Shown here one piece after another: positions 36,506-46,200 of a DNA stretch of 64,000 bases. Numbering within the stretch: the stretch's first letter is position 1; the number at the start of each line of letters is the position of its first letter. The stretch comes from an uncultured Selenomonadales bacterium. Its GTDB lineage: Bacteria; Bacillota; Negativicutes; Acidaminococcales; Acidaminococcaceae. The stretch covers positions 18,980-82,979 of the forward strand of contig OMYP01000006.1 of assembly GCA_900315345.1 (NCBI GenBank), read 5' to 3'. Position numbers and translations under genes: made by a program. The notes under the pieces were generated by a model that worked only from the letters and a program-made list of their open reading frames with translations, made no database searches and had not been told where the DNA came from.

Positions 36506-37543
36506 ATGGGAAAAAGAAATGTTCTGAAGTTACTTGCCCTTTTGGCCGTGGTCTTTGTATTACTTCTGTCCGGCTGCGGCTCCTCCGATTCGGGTAAACA
36601 GGGGGCTGCCGTACCGGAAAAACAGGAAGCAAATAGTTCCGGCGCTTACACCGTCACGGACCTGACGGGTACCAAGGTATCGTTCCCGGAAAAGCCGAAA
36701 AAGATCCTGACCTTTGCCATGTACACGGACCAGATCGTGCTGGGGCTTGTCACCAGCGATCACCTGGTTGGGATCAATACCCTGCTGGACGACCCGGTGC
36801 TTTCCAATATTATTCCCATTGCTAAAAAAGTGAAGAAGAAAATCGGCAATCCCGGGGCGGAAGAAGTTTTAGCCATGAAGCCGGATGTGGTCATCGTCTC
36901 CGACTGGACCCAGGCGGAAAAGATACAGAGCATGCGGGATCTTGGCCTGAAGGTGGTGTCGGTTAAGTCCCCGGAAACCATTCAGGATGTGCGGGATGCG
37001 GTTACACAGGTAGCGGCAGCAATCGGGGAACCGGAAAAGGGGAAACAGCTCATCGGCCTGATGGATGCCAAACTGGCGGAAATAAAAGAAAAGACAAGCA
37101 AAATCAAACCGGAAAACCGGAAAAATATTGTGCTTCTGTCCCTGATGACGGCCTACGGCGGGTCCGGATGCGCTTACGATGCAGCCTGCCAGGAGGCCAA
37201 CGTGATCAACGGCATTGCGGCGGCCGGGCTGAAAAACGGCCAGCAGCTCACCAAGGAAATGCTGATCAAAATCAATCCGGACATTATGCTGATGCCGGTC
37301 TACAACGATAGGGGCAAGTACGACACTCAGGCATTCATCGACGGGTATCTGAAAGACCCGTCCCTGCAGACTGTGAAGGCAATTAAAGACAAACAGCTAA
37401 TCTATCCCCGGGAACAGTTTATTTATAACTGTGCCCAGGACATCGTGTACTGCGTGCAGGAAATTGCCCGGGTTGCTTATGGAAAAGAATTTGACTTTCC
37501 CGACAATGCGCGGCTGACTGTTACTGACGAGAAAAATGAATAA
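36506..37543 (+). CDS. Substrate-binding lipoprotein (SBP 3) of nitrogenase-like operon 1
   Basis: A 345-residue lipoprotein (LLLSGC, Cys24 from ATG 36506; an alternative start is 36479). The binding domain has KILTFAMYTDQIVLGL, AMKPDVVIVSDW and KINPDIMLMPVYND. It is closer to SBP 4 (41180-42202) than to the others: both have a YGG[SK]G segment (TAYGGSGCAYDAACQEANVI versus TSYGGKGSMFDVLCTEAHVT). These two flank the nitrogenase-like genes and may deliver their substrate. GAAGG lies 8-12 bases before ATG 36506. Confidence 0.86.
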   Translation: MGKRNVLKLLALLAVVFVLLLSGCGSSDSGKQGAAVPEKQEANSSGAYTVTDLTGTKVSFPEKPKKILTFAMYTDQIVLGLVTSDHLVGINTLLDDPVLSNIIPIAKKVKKKIGNPGAEEVLAMKPDVVIVSDWTQAEKIQSMRDLGLKVVSVKSPETIQDVRDAVTQVAAAIGEPEKGKQLIGLMDAKLAEIKEKTSKIKPENRKNIVLLSLMTAYGGSGCAYDAACQEANVINGIAAAGLKNGQQLTKEMLIKINPDIMLMPVYNDRGKYDTQAFIDGYLKDPSLQTVKAIKDKQLIYPREQFIYNCAQDIVYCVQEIARVAYGKEFDFPDNARLTVTDEKNE

Positions 37544-37556
37544 AAATTATGTTGTT

Positions 37557-37727
37557 GCAAGTGAAAGACATGAACAAAACATCGGAAATGATTGCGTTAT
37601 TTCATGAGATGAAATGTGCCGTAGTGGCGAGACTGTCTGAGGGACGAAGTCCCGAGTTTCGAAGCCACAGGCACATGAATCAATGAAATAGCAATCATTG
37701 ACGGTTTTGTAAAGTCTTTCACTTGTC
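37557..37727 (+). repeat. Long imperfect inverted repeat (~170-base hairpin)
   Basis: Two arms of about 68 bases can pair. GCAAGTGAAAGAC (from 37557) faces GTCTTTCACTTG (37714-37725); CAAAAC faces GTTTTG; AATGATTGC faces GCAATCATT; ATGTGCC-GTAGTGGC faces GCCACAGGCACAT. The loop carries its own GGGACGAAGTCCC stem (37641-37653). There is no T-run and no coding frame. It lies between SBP 3 and the nitrogenase-like pair and could be a structured RNA, a processing element or a MITE-like insertion. Confidence 0.75.
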
Positions 37728-37770
37728 ATAAATACATGCCATAAAGTTATCATCGTTGGAGAAACACTTC

Positions 37771-39054
37771 ATGATAGGAAAATACGCGAAACGGAAACCT
37801 GTCATCTGCAACCTGGCCGGCATCTACACGGCTAACGCCTTTAACCCCGGCGCTGTTGTGGTGATTCATGCGCCCAGAGCCTGTTCCCACCTGATTGCCG
37901 GATCCATGCCTTACCTGAAAGAGCGGTACCGGAAATCCGGCGGGCAGGTTCCCTTTGATTACAGCAACCTGTATGTTACCGGTCTGACAGATAAGGAAGC
38001 TATCTTTGGCGGGGAACAGAAGCTGGAAAAATGCCTCCGGGACGTGATCGCGGTTCGACAGCCCTCTTACATTATTGTTGCCGGAGGCTGCGTGGCCGGC
38101 GTTATCGGTGACGATATCGAAGCCGTGTGCAGGCGGGTTGAGAAAGATACGGGAACGCCCATTCTTCATACGGACGGCAGCGGCTTTATGAACGATACGG
38201 AAAGCGATCCTTACACCCTGACCACCCGGCTGTTGCTGGAAAAATTCAGCCCGTTGAAGCCGACAGAACCAAGGGACAAAACCGTTGTGATATTGGGTGA
38301 GCAGCCCATTAACAATAAAAAATCCGTGACCGACTGCATCAACCGGCTGTTCCGGTATTTTGGCCTTCAGGATGTGCTGTATCCCATCGGGGGCATGTCT
38401 CTTTCGGAATTCCCGGCCCTGAACCGGGTGTCCCTGGCCCTTGCGGGAAGGGGCCAGTCTAATAAGCGTAAAGAGATCTATGCCTTTACCCGGCAGTTTG
38501 CGGAAACCCTGGGCATTCCCTATAATCTGGATCATCTGCCGGAAACGCCCCGGGAGGTCTGCGCATATCTCCGGAAAACAGGGGAACTGTTGGATGAGCC
38601 ATATCTTGCAGAACAGGCCGTTGAGCAGGAAATGAAGAGGATACAGGCTGCAGCCGCAGAATGCAGGCCGGTATTTAAAAAGCATAGATGCCTTCTTGCT
38701 TTTGTATTTTCCTATGATTTCGCCATGCCTGAACGGATGATTGAATTGCTGGAAGCAGCCGGCGTTCCCATTGCCGGGTTTATTCTTTTGCCGGAAATGG
38801 CAGAGGCGGAAAGTGTGAAATACAGGAACGCCCTTCAGGAATACGGCAAACCCATTTATACGGAAGAAGACTATCTGAAACAAAAGAGTTCTGAAAAGAT
38901 TGCGGATTTTGCCATTTCGATAATCGAAAAACCTTATTTTGAAAAACAGTTTATCACCACAAAACGGCACATCGGCGCCGCAGGAATCTGTGATTTCTGG
39001 CAACAGCTGAAACAGTTCCTGGAACGGGACAGGAGGATGTACTATGAAGACTGA
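37771..39054 (+). CDS. Nitrogenase component 1-like subunit, alpha-type (pair 1)
   Basis: A 427-residue protein of the NifD/NifE/BchN/CfbD superfamily. The three P-cluster-type cysteines are visible: Cys13 (VICNLAGI), Cys38 (HAPRACSHL) and Cys107 (VAGGCVAGVIGDD). It is shorter than NifD (about 480-500) and has no recognisable counterpart of the FeMo-cofactor Cys and His ligands, so it is not a molybdenum nitrogenase. Relatives of this size reduce tetrapyrroles (DPOR, CfbD) or are uncharacterised. ATG 37771 is chosen over TTG 37756 because GGAG lies 9 bases upstream. It overlaps its partner by 11 bases. Confidence 0.87.
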   Translation: MIGKYAKRKPVICNLAGIYTANAFNPGAVVVIHAPRACSHLIAGSMPYLKERYRKSGGQVPFDYSNLYVTGLTDKEAIFGGEQKLEKCLRDVIAVRQPSYIIVAGGCVAGVIGDDIEAVCRRVEKDTGTPILHTDGSGFMNDTESDPYTLTTRLLLEKFSPLKPTEPRDKTVVILGEQPINNKKSVTDCINRLFRYFGLQDVLYPIGGMSLSEFPALNRVSLALAGRGQSNKRKEIYAFTRQFAETLGIPYNLDHLPETPREVCAYLRKTGELLDEPYLAEQAVEQEMKRIQAAAAECRPVFKKHRCLLAFVFSYDFAMPERMIELLEAAGVPIAGFILLPEMAEAESVKYRNALQEYGKPIYTEEDYLKQKSSEKIADFAISIIEKPYFEKQFITTKRHIGAAGICDFWQQLKQFLERDRRMYYED

Positions 39055-40282
39055 CAGCCTTGCCCAATGGCAGCCCTGCCAGAGCTATTGCCAAATGAAC
39101 GGCGCTGCTGCTGCGGTGCTGAGTTTTTCGGATACGAAAGTGTTGCTGAACGGGCCCAGCTGGTGTTCCCTCGTAGCGGAGCGGGAACTGATGTCTTATG
39201 GCCGAACCCTCCAGCAGCGATTGTATTCTTCCCATGTGGAACAGCCGGACCTGCTTTTCGGAACGGGAGAAAAAATACGGGAACTGGTAGAAGAACTGCA
39301 GCGGACCCATCCGGACACAAGCCTTCTTGCAGTTCTTACAAGCTGTTCCGTAGGATTAATCGGGGATGACGTAAGCGGTATCGTCAATAATATGGAGCAG
39401 TCCCTTCCCGTCATCGCACTGGACGCGGGCGGGCTGACGGGGCTCTTTGAAGAAGGGTATCAGGCAGCCATGGTTGCCATGCTAAAAAAAATGAAGCTGC
39501 AGCCTTGCGACGATGTGGCGCCCAAACGTGTGAACCTGCTTGGGTATTGCGGCTATTATCCAAACAGCAGCGGCGACTTGATTGAATTAAAACGATTGCT
39601 GACAGAAGCCGGTTTTGAAATGGGACTGTGCCCGGGCCAGCATGGCATTACGCTTCGGGAACTTAAAGAGTTGCCCCGTGCTGCTTTAAATATTGTTATT
39701 TCTCCTGAACTGGGACTGGAAGCAGCGAAGTACTTAAAAGAAAAAACAGGGCAGGACTATGCGATCCTTCCCACGCCCTACGGCATAAAACAGACCATGG
39801 AGTGGCTGGAAAAAATTGGCGAAAAACTTTCCGTTGCACCTGATTTAGCGAAGCTAAAACAGGAAGCTGCTGTAATGGAAGAAAATATTGCGGAAGAGGT
39901 GGGAGCCCTGAAACGGATCGTTCCCAACCTTACCTTCAAAGAAGCGCTGCTGGATTTGCCTCCCACACAGGCGGAAAAGATGGCAGAGGCGCTTCGGCAT
40001 GGCATTTTGGAAGTGGAAGAGATAAAACAGATCTGCCAGGGAACCTGTGACGGGTTGGTTGGCTCGGATTACCGCCTTCTGTTGGGAACATTTTCTGACC
40101 GGATGCGGGTGGGGGATTACCAACATACCGTGTACATAAACATGTTTAAAGCTGACGGACTGATCCGCCGTAAATACAAAACTTTTGTGGGTATTGAAGG
40201 ATGGGGCAGTTTGATAGAAGAAATCGTGGAACAGATACTGACGCTGTATTATTTGAAAGAAGAAAGGCAAAAGCCGTTATGA
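39044..40282 (+). CDS. Nitrogenase component 1-like subunit, beta-type (pair 1)
   Basis: A 412-residue partner of the preceding gene. Cysteines suited to a P-cluster-like site are Cys16 (SYCQMNGA; Cys12 is an alternative), Cys41 (GPSWCSL) and Cys101 (LTSCSVGLIGDD). Together the pair offers three plus three ligands, as in NifDK, rather than the three-Cys-plus-Asp site of DPOR. LDAGGLTG and TPYGIKQT resemble other component-1 proteins. AGGAGG precedes the ATG. No NifH/BchL/CfbC-like reductase is in the window, so the electron donor is unknown. Its stop overlaps the amidase start (ATGA). Confidence 0.87.
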   Translation: MKTDSLAQWQPCQSYCQMNGAAAAVLSFSDTKVLLNGPSWCSLVAERELMSYGRTLQQRLYSSHVEQPDLLFGTGEKIRELVEELQRTHPDTSLLAVLTSCSVGLIGDDVSGIVNNMEQSLPVIALDAGGLTGLFEEGYQAAMVAMLKKMKLQPCDDVAPKRVNLLGYCGYYPNSSGDLIELKRLLTEAGFEMGLCPGQHGITLRELKELPRAALNIVISPELGLEAAKYLKEKTGQDYAILPTPYGIKQTMEWLEKIGEKLSVAPDLAKLKQEAAVMEENIAEEVGALKRIVPNLTFKEALLDLPPTQAEKMAEALRHGILEVEEIKQICQGTCDGLVGSDYRLLLGTFSDRMRVGDYQHTVYINMFKADGLIRRKYKTFVGIEGWGSLIEEIVEQILTLYYLKEERQKPL

Positions 40283-41064
40283 AAATCGCATTATGCCACC
40301 TGACCCTGAGCATGGGCCCCATGGAGAAAAATTTACAAAAGCTGACACGGGCTCTGGAGATTGCCGGCGAATACAGAGCGGACTGGGTCATCACCCCGGA
40401 GACCGCCCTGCAGGGATATCATTTTTATAAAATCGATCCGGAGCAGAAGCTGGAACCGCAACCTGCAGCCTGCTTACATCCCCTGCGGGAACTGGCACGT
40501 AAAAATCATCAATATCTGTTTTTGGGAGCCGGCGAATTTGTAAAAGAAGAAAACTGTAACTATAACACCTGCTTTGTATTCGGCCCTGACGGGGAACTGG
40601 TGGGCAAACACCGGAAGAACCATTCCCACGGTTACGGCGGCGAGGGATGGGTCACCAACAGCGCCGTTGCGGAACCGGTGCAGGTGGGACCGGTGAAAAC
40701 CGGCATCATGGTGTGTTCCGACGCCTGGTATATGGAATGCCCCCAGAGGCTGGCGGCACAGGGAGCGCAGCTGCTGGTGGACATTGCTGGCTGGCCCATT
40801 TCAAAAGAATGCGGCGATCCGCTGCCGTCCTGGCTGCGTTGTTCGAAAGAAACCGGACTGCCCATGGTCCTCTGCAACCAGACGGGAAAAACAGAATGGC
40901 TGGATTTTACGGTAGGCCAAAGCGTGTACATTGAAAACGGGGAATTAAAGCTTTCCTACTCTGGCGAGGATGCCTTGTTGTTCTTCGATTGGGATGAGCA
41001 GACTGGCAAGGGGCTGTCGGAAAAATTTGTAGTAGTTAAACTTAAGGAAAGCAAGAAAGAATAA
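40279..41064 (+). CDS. Cytoplasmic nitrilase-family amidase (pair 1 operon)
   Basis: A 261-residue carbon-nitrogen hydrolase. The catalytic triad is visible: Glu41 (TPETALQGY), Lys113 or Lys110 (GKHRKNHS) and Cys146 (MVCSDAW). The family hydrolyses amides and nitriles of small molecules. There is no signal peptide, so it acts in the cytoplasm with the nitrogenase-like pair, to which it is coupled by an ATGA overlap. ATG 40279 is the true start; the frame is open further upstream only inside the previous gene. It may remove amide groups from the substrate or product of the nitrogenase-like enzyme. Confidence 0.87.
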   Translation: MKIALCHLTLSMGPMEKNLQKLTRALEIAGEYRADWVITPETALQGYHFYKIDPEQKLEPQPAACLHPLRELARKNHQYLFLGAGEFVKEENCNYNTCFVFGPDGELVGKHRKNHSHGYGGEGWVTNSAVAEPVQVGPVKTGIMVCSDAWYMECPQRLAAQGAQLLVDIAGWPISKECGDPLPSWLRCSKETGLPMVLCNQTGKTEWLDFTVGQSVYIENGELKLSYSGEDALLFFDWDEQTGKGLSEKFVVVKLKESKKE

Positions 41065-41179
41065 GTAAGATGGTTGACCAATAATTTGTAGGAAATTTTT
41101 AGCCAAAAGAAAATTAGCTGGCGCATTTTTTTCTTAATTGTTTTTGAATTCATTAATTATAAAAGGATTGTTATGCCTG

Positions 41180-42202
41180 ATGAATAAAAATAAATCTGAT
41201 TCAATAAACGTTTTGAAATTTCTTTTATTTTTGCTTGTTATAACAGGCGCCATTATTACCGGCTGCGGTTCCAATACAAAACCGGCTGCCCAGAACAATA
41301 ACAACCAAAAGGGAACTGCCTATACAGTGACGGATGCCCAGGGAACGAAGGTAACGTTCACTAAAAAGCCCATGCGCATCATCGCCCAGTCCATGACCTT
41401 CGACACCCTGCTGTTAGGGGTGGTGCCTCCGGAACGGCTGGTGGCCTGCAACATTCTGTGCGGTAAAGAGGATTCTTCTTTTGTAGTGGAAGAAACCAAA
41501 AACATTCCCGTGAAGCTGACCATGTTCAATTACATTCCCACGGACACGGTGTTGAAGCTGAAACCGGATATCATTGTGCTTCCCGGTACTGCCAAGCCGG
41601 AGATGATCCAAACCTTCCGGGATTTGGGTTTCCCTGTTCTTGTTTGCAAGTCTAACAATAGTATTCAGGACGTGCGGGACAATCTGACGCTGCTTGGCAA
41701 GGCGCTCCAGGAGGAAAAGGCCGCGGAAAAAGCCATTGCAGAAATGGACCGGCAACTGAATGAGATCCATCAGGTGCTGGCAGAAAAAAAGAAACCCTGG
41801 CCCGTGGGGATGCTGGTCTCACAAATGACCAGCTATGGGGGCAAGGGCAGTATGTTTGACGTATTATGTACGGAAGCCCATGTGACTAACGGCATCTCTC
41901 ACGTGGGGCTTCACAGCGGGGAAAAGCTGACGAAGGAACTTGTTATTAAAGCAAATCCGGACTTCTTCATGGTGTCCGCCCCCACAAAGAAAGACTATTA
42001 TAAAAGCGAGGACTTCAAAAAAGAATTTTTGTCCGACCCTGCGTATAAGGGACTCCGGGCACTGAACAATATTGTGGAAATTCCCAATAAATATCTTTAC
42101 ACCAATTCACAGAACTGCGTGTATGCTATTAAAGGAATTGCCAATTACGCTTACGGCAATATTTTTGATCTGAAAGAGGAAAAACTGATTAAGGGGTATT
42201 GA
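41180..42202 (+). CDS. Substrate-binding lipoprotein (SBP 4)
   Basis: A 340-residue lipoprotein (lipobox IITGC, Cys29). The binding domain has RIIAQSMTFDTLLLGV, KLKPDIIVLPG and KANPDFFMVSAP. It is the closest relative of SBP 3 in the window, sharing the TSYGGKG-type segment. It lies between the cytoplasmic amidase and the exported amidase, linking import with amide hydrolysis. The ribosome-binding site is weak (AAAAGGA, 13 bases upstream). Confidence 0.85.
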   Translation: MNKNKSDSINVLKFLLFLLVITGAIITGCGSNTKPAAQNNNNQKGTAYTVTDAQGTKVTFTKKPMRIIAQSMTFDTLLLGVVPPERLVACNILCGKEDSSFVVEETKNIPVKLTMFNYIPTDTVLKLKPDIIVLPGTAKPEMIQTFRDLGFPVLVCKSNNSIQDVRDNLTLLGKALQEEKAAEKAIAEMDRQLNEIHQVLAEKKKPWPVGMLVSQMTSYGGKGSMFDVLCTEAHVTNGISHVGLHSGEKLTKELVIKANPDFFMVSAPTKKDYYKSEDFKKEFLSDPAYKGLRALNNIVEIPNKYLYTNSQNCVYAIKGIANYAYGNIFDLKEEKLIKGY

Positions 42203-42245
42203 GAGGATTGTAATTCATTTATATAAAGCAAGCGAGGAACTGACC

Positions 42246-43169
42246 ATGAGAAGGAAATCATCAGTAATCTTTTTTCTATTTCTTGTAATGCTTATGTTTT
42301 GCAGCATAAGTTTTGCGGCGAAAGCAGAGAAGAATGGGCGGGAAAGTGATGCGATTCTCAATACCGAATTGCATTCTGCAAAAAGAAATTCCCTGCGAGT
42401 CGCCTTGTGCCATTTAGATGTGAGTCAGGGGCCCCAGGAAAAAAATATCGAAAAAATTGAAAAAGCAATACATGTGGCCGGGCAGCATGGGGCCAACTGG
42501 ATCCTTACGCCGGAAACGTCCCTGCAGGGATATTACTTTTATGTGATCGACCCGTCGCAAAAAGAAAAAATTACTGAGCAGCCGTCGGCAACGGTTAGGC
42601 CTCTGGTGGATGCCGCCAAAAAGTATAAGGCCACTCTGTTTTTAGGTGCCGGGGAATACGATGCAAAGGCAAACTGTTATCGTAATTCCTGCCTGGTGTT
42701 CGGCCCCGACGGCAAACTAATCGGGAGACACAGCAAGCTTTCCGCACATGTGGGATTTGGGGCGGAAGTATGGTCAACCAACGACAACAAACTGAATCCC
42801 GTTTACTGCGACGGAGTTTCAACAGGCGTACTGGTGTGCTCTGATATCTGGTTCCTCCAGTATCCCCGTATCCTTGCGGACAAAGGAGCCCAGATCATCG
42901 TAGACATTGCAGCCTGGCCCCCTACTAAGGAAACAGGGAACCCGTTGCCCAGCTGGGAACGGGCCTCGGAACGAACCGGCCTGCCGGTTGTAATTTGTAA
43001 CCAGACGGGGACGCCCAGATGGATGGACATGACCCCTGGCCAGAGCGCGGTGGCTGAAAAGGGCAAGGCAAAGCTTCTGTACAGCGGCCAGGAAGCCGTG
43101 TTACTGTTTGATTGGGATCCGCAAACGGGGAAGGTCGTGTCGGAAGAGTTTGAAACGATCTTACTTTAA
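42246..43169 (+). CDS. Exported nitrilase-family amidase
   Basis: A 307-residue carbon-nitrogen hydrolase with an N-terminal signal peptide (about 1-24, ending SISFA). It is clearly a paralogue of the cytoplasmic amidase: TPETSLQGYYF (Glu), GRHSKLSAH (Lys), LVCSDIWFLQ (Cys), and both share [AG]xxQGxxFY[KV]IDP. Secretion of a nitrilase-type enzyme is unusual. It could trim amide groups from the captured ligand in the periplasm before import. The gene follows SBP 4 and ends before a bidirectional terminator. Confidence 0.85.
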   Translation: MRRKSSVIFFLFLVMLMFCSISFAAKAEKNGRESDAILNTELHSAKRNSLRVALCHLDVSQGPQEKNIEKIEKAIHVAGQHGANWILTPETSLQGYYFYVIDPSQKEKITEQPSATVRPLVDAAKKYKATLFLGAGEYDAKANCYRNSCLVFGPDGKLIGRHSKLSAHVGFGAEVWSTNDNKLNPVYCDGVSTGVLVCSDIWFLQYPRILADKGAQIIVDIAAWPPTKETGNPLPSWERASERTGLPVVICNQTGTPRWMDMTPGQSAVAEKGKAKLLYSGQEAVLLFDWDPQTGKVVSEEFETILL

Positions 43170-43180
43170 AGACAAAAATT

Positions 43181-43232
43181 AACGGTCCCCTACGAGAAGT
43201 TTTTAGTAAACTAAATAGGGAACCGTTTTCAT
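43181..43232. terminator. Bidirectional terminator between the amidase and the RND pump
   Basis: AACGGTCCCCTA (43181-43192) pairs with TAGGGAACCGTT (43216-43227) with one mismatch; AT-rich runs on both sides suit both converging genes. Confidence 0.75.
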
Positions 43233-43245
43233 TTAAAATAATCAT

Positions 43246-46200
43246 TTATATCCTCTTCGGGAAATGTTTCTTCAGCCACAGGAACAGCACGGGAATCACA
43301 AACAGTGTGAACACAGTTGACGTGATCATACCGCCGATGATGACCCAAGCCATGCTGACCCGCGTCTCCGAACCTTCCGACAGGGAAAGGGCGGTGGGGA
43401 GCATGCCTACCACCATGGTGAGGGCGGTCATGAAGATAGGCTTCAACCGTACCTTGCCGGCTTCCACTACGGCCTCCAGCGGGGAAATGCCTTCGTGGAT
43501 CCGGGTCAGGGTGTAGTCCAGCAGCAGGGTGCCGTTCTTGGCTACCAGGCCGTCCATGACCAGGATGCCGATGAGGGAATACAGGTTAATGGTGTTGTTG
43601 GTAAACAGCAGGAAAAAGATGGAGCCGATGATGCCCAACGGAAGGGAGAACATACGGATAAAGGGCGTGAATACAGATTCGTACAGCACGGCCAGCAGCA
43701 GGTAAATCAGTAACAGGGACATGGACAGGGCCATGATCATCTCTTTAAAGGAGGTGTTCATGGTGGCGGTCTGTCCGGAAAATTCGTAGCGGCAGCGCAG
43801 GTTGGCCGCTTTTATTTTTTGCTCAATTTCCTGTTTCACTTCGTTCAATGGCCGGTCCGTCAGGTTGCCCTGCACGTTGATGAACCGTTCCTTGTTCAGG
43901 CGGCGGATGGTAGTGGGACCTACGGTTTCTTCAATGGTTGCAAGGTCGCCTAAATAAACGCTGCCGCCTCTTGCCGGAATGGGGATGGATTTCAGTTCTT
44001 CTGTCTGGAAACCTTCGCCCCCTGCGAATCTCACATTGATCTCTGTATCTTTTCCGTGGTTGTTTTCATCGTTGGATAGCACCCCGGCACGCTGGCCGGT
44101 AATGGCAGAGGCAAAGGAGCGGAGCACCTGGTTCAGGCTGGCGCCGTAGTATTCCAGCTTATCCCGGTCTACAACCACTTTCAGTTCCGGGTTGCCTTCC
44201 ACGTAGGAATTCTTCACGTCCTTTACGCCGTTGGTTTCTCTTAAAATTTTTTCTACTCTGGCGGATTCTTCCGCCAGCACTTCCATGCTGGAACCCTTCA
44301 GCTCAATCTGGAGGGGAGAGCGGACCAGGTTGCGCCCGCCGGACACGCCGGCTACGGAAGACTGGATCACGTTGACCCGGGCAGAGGCGCTGCCAAGATT
44401 TTTCCGGGCGAAGGACCGGATCTCTTCTGCAATGTTCCATACGCTCCGGGAGCGATCGTTTTTGTTGCACAGGGTGATGAAAATTTTTCCGTTCCGTTCC
44501 AACGTGGTTACGTAGGAAAGGTGATGGGTAATCTCCGGAATGGTGCGCAGGTAATCGTCGAAGAGCAAAAGCACTTCGTTAGTCTGCTGGGCGTTGGAAC
44601 CGATAGGAAGCTCCACGTTGACCTGCAACGCACTTTCGTCGGTTTTGGGCATGTACTCGGCTCCTACAATGCCCAAAGGAATCAGCAGCAGGCTGCAAAT
44701 AAACAGGGCTGCGATACCCGTCAGCAGTTTTTTCGGATGCTGCAGGCAGTTTCGCAATACAACTTCATAACGCTGGATTGTGTTTCGTTCTAACTTATCA
44801 AAAAAATCCCAGACCTTTCCTTTCGGCTCTTCCAGTCCCTTTGCGTATAATTTGGACGCCATCATAGGCGTTAACGTGAAGGATACAACAAGGGACATGA
44901 GGGTAGCGAACACAATGGTAAGGCCGAACTGGCGGAACAACTGTCCCGTAGCGCTCTGCATAAAAGCGATGGGCAGGAACACCACCACGTCGCACAAGGT
45001 CATGGCAATGGCTGCCATGCCGATCTGCATGCGCCCCTGTTCCGCGGCGTCACTGGCATTGTACCCGTTCTGCAGGAACCGGTGGATGTTTTCCAGCACG
45101 ACGATGGAGTCGTCCACCAGGATGCCGATGCAGGTGGCCATGCCCATAAGGGACATCATGTTAAAGGTAAAGCCCGCTGCGTACATCAGGAAAAAAGTGG
45201 CGATGAGGGACGTGGGAATGGCAATCATGACCGCGGAAGCAGAGCGCCAGCCCCGCAGGAAGAGATACAGGACCAGACCGGTGGTGACCAGGCCTTCCAG
45301 TAAGGTGCGCAGCGTGTTATTCAGGGAATTCTTTACAAAGGTAGCCTGGTTGTAAACCAGGGTAAAGGTGTAATCGGGAAAACTTTTGCGTAGCTCTTCC
45401 AGTTTTTTCAACACGTTGTCGGCCGTGTCAACAATGTTGCTGCCGCTGGTTTTGTACACTTCCATGGAAACAGCGTCGTTGCCGTCCATGCGGGCATACC
45501 GGGAACTGCGTTTGTTTTTGATCTGTACATCAGCTACGTCCCGAAGCAAAAAGCTCCGTCCGTTTTTGGAAATGGAAATGCGCTCAATATCTGCCGCGGA
45601 TTTGTACTGGGAATCCAGCCGAACGGAAACCTGCCGGTTTTCGGAATAGACGGAGCCTGCGGAGACCATGGCGTTCTCGCTGCGAATGGCGTCGGTGATG
45701 TCTTTTAATGTAAGGTTGTAATAATTAAGCTGGTCCTGGTTCACCAGCACGGCGATTTCCTTTTCCGCACCGCCGGTGACGGATACGTCCGCCACTCCTT
45801 CGGCCTGCTGAAGCTTTTCCTTAAAGGTGTTCTCCGCCATGGCGTGAAGGTCAGCCGCTTCCTGTTTGCCGGTAACGGCAATTTCCAGCACCGGATATTC
45901 TTCCGCCGAACGTTTCAACACAACCGGTTCGTCTATATCCGCCGGCAGGGAGCTGCGGATCTTGTTTAACCGTTTTGTAGCTTCCACAGAAGCAAGATTG
46001 GGATCCTGGTCCCGGGAAAGTTCAATAAAAACTTCACAACGGCCCGTCATGCTGACGGAACGGATCTCCTTGACTCCTTCCAGGGTAGAGATGGTGTCTT
46101 CAATGGGCTTGGTAAGCTGCTGTTCCACCGATTCCGTGCTGGCACCGGGGTATTCTACAATACAGCTGATGTACGGGGACTCCACATCCGGCAGCAGCTC

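Noticed and set aside
37771..40282. True molybdenum nitrogenase NifDK
   Set aside because: Both subunits are too short, lack recognisable FeMo-cofactor ligands, and no nifH, nifB, nifE or nifN is present.
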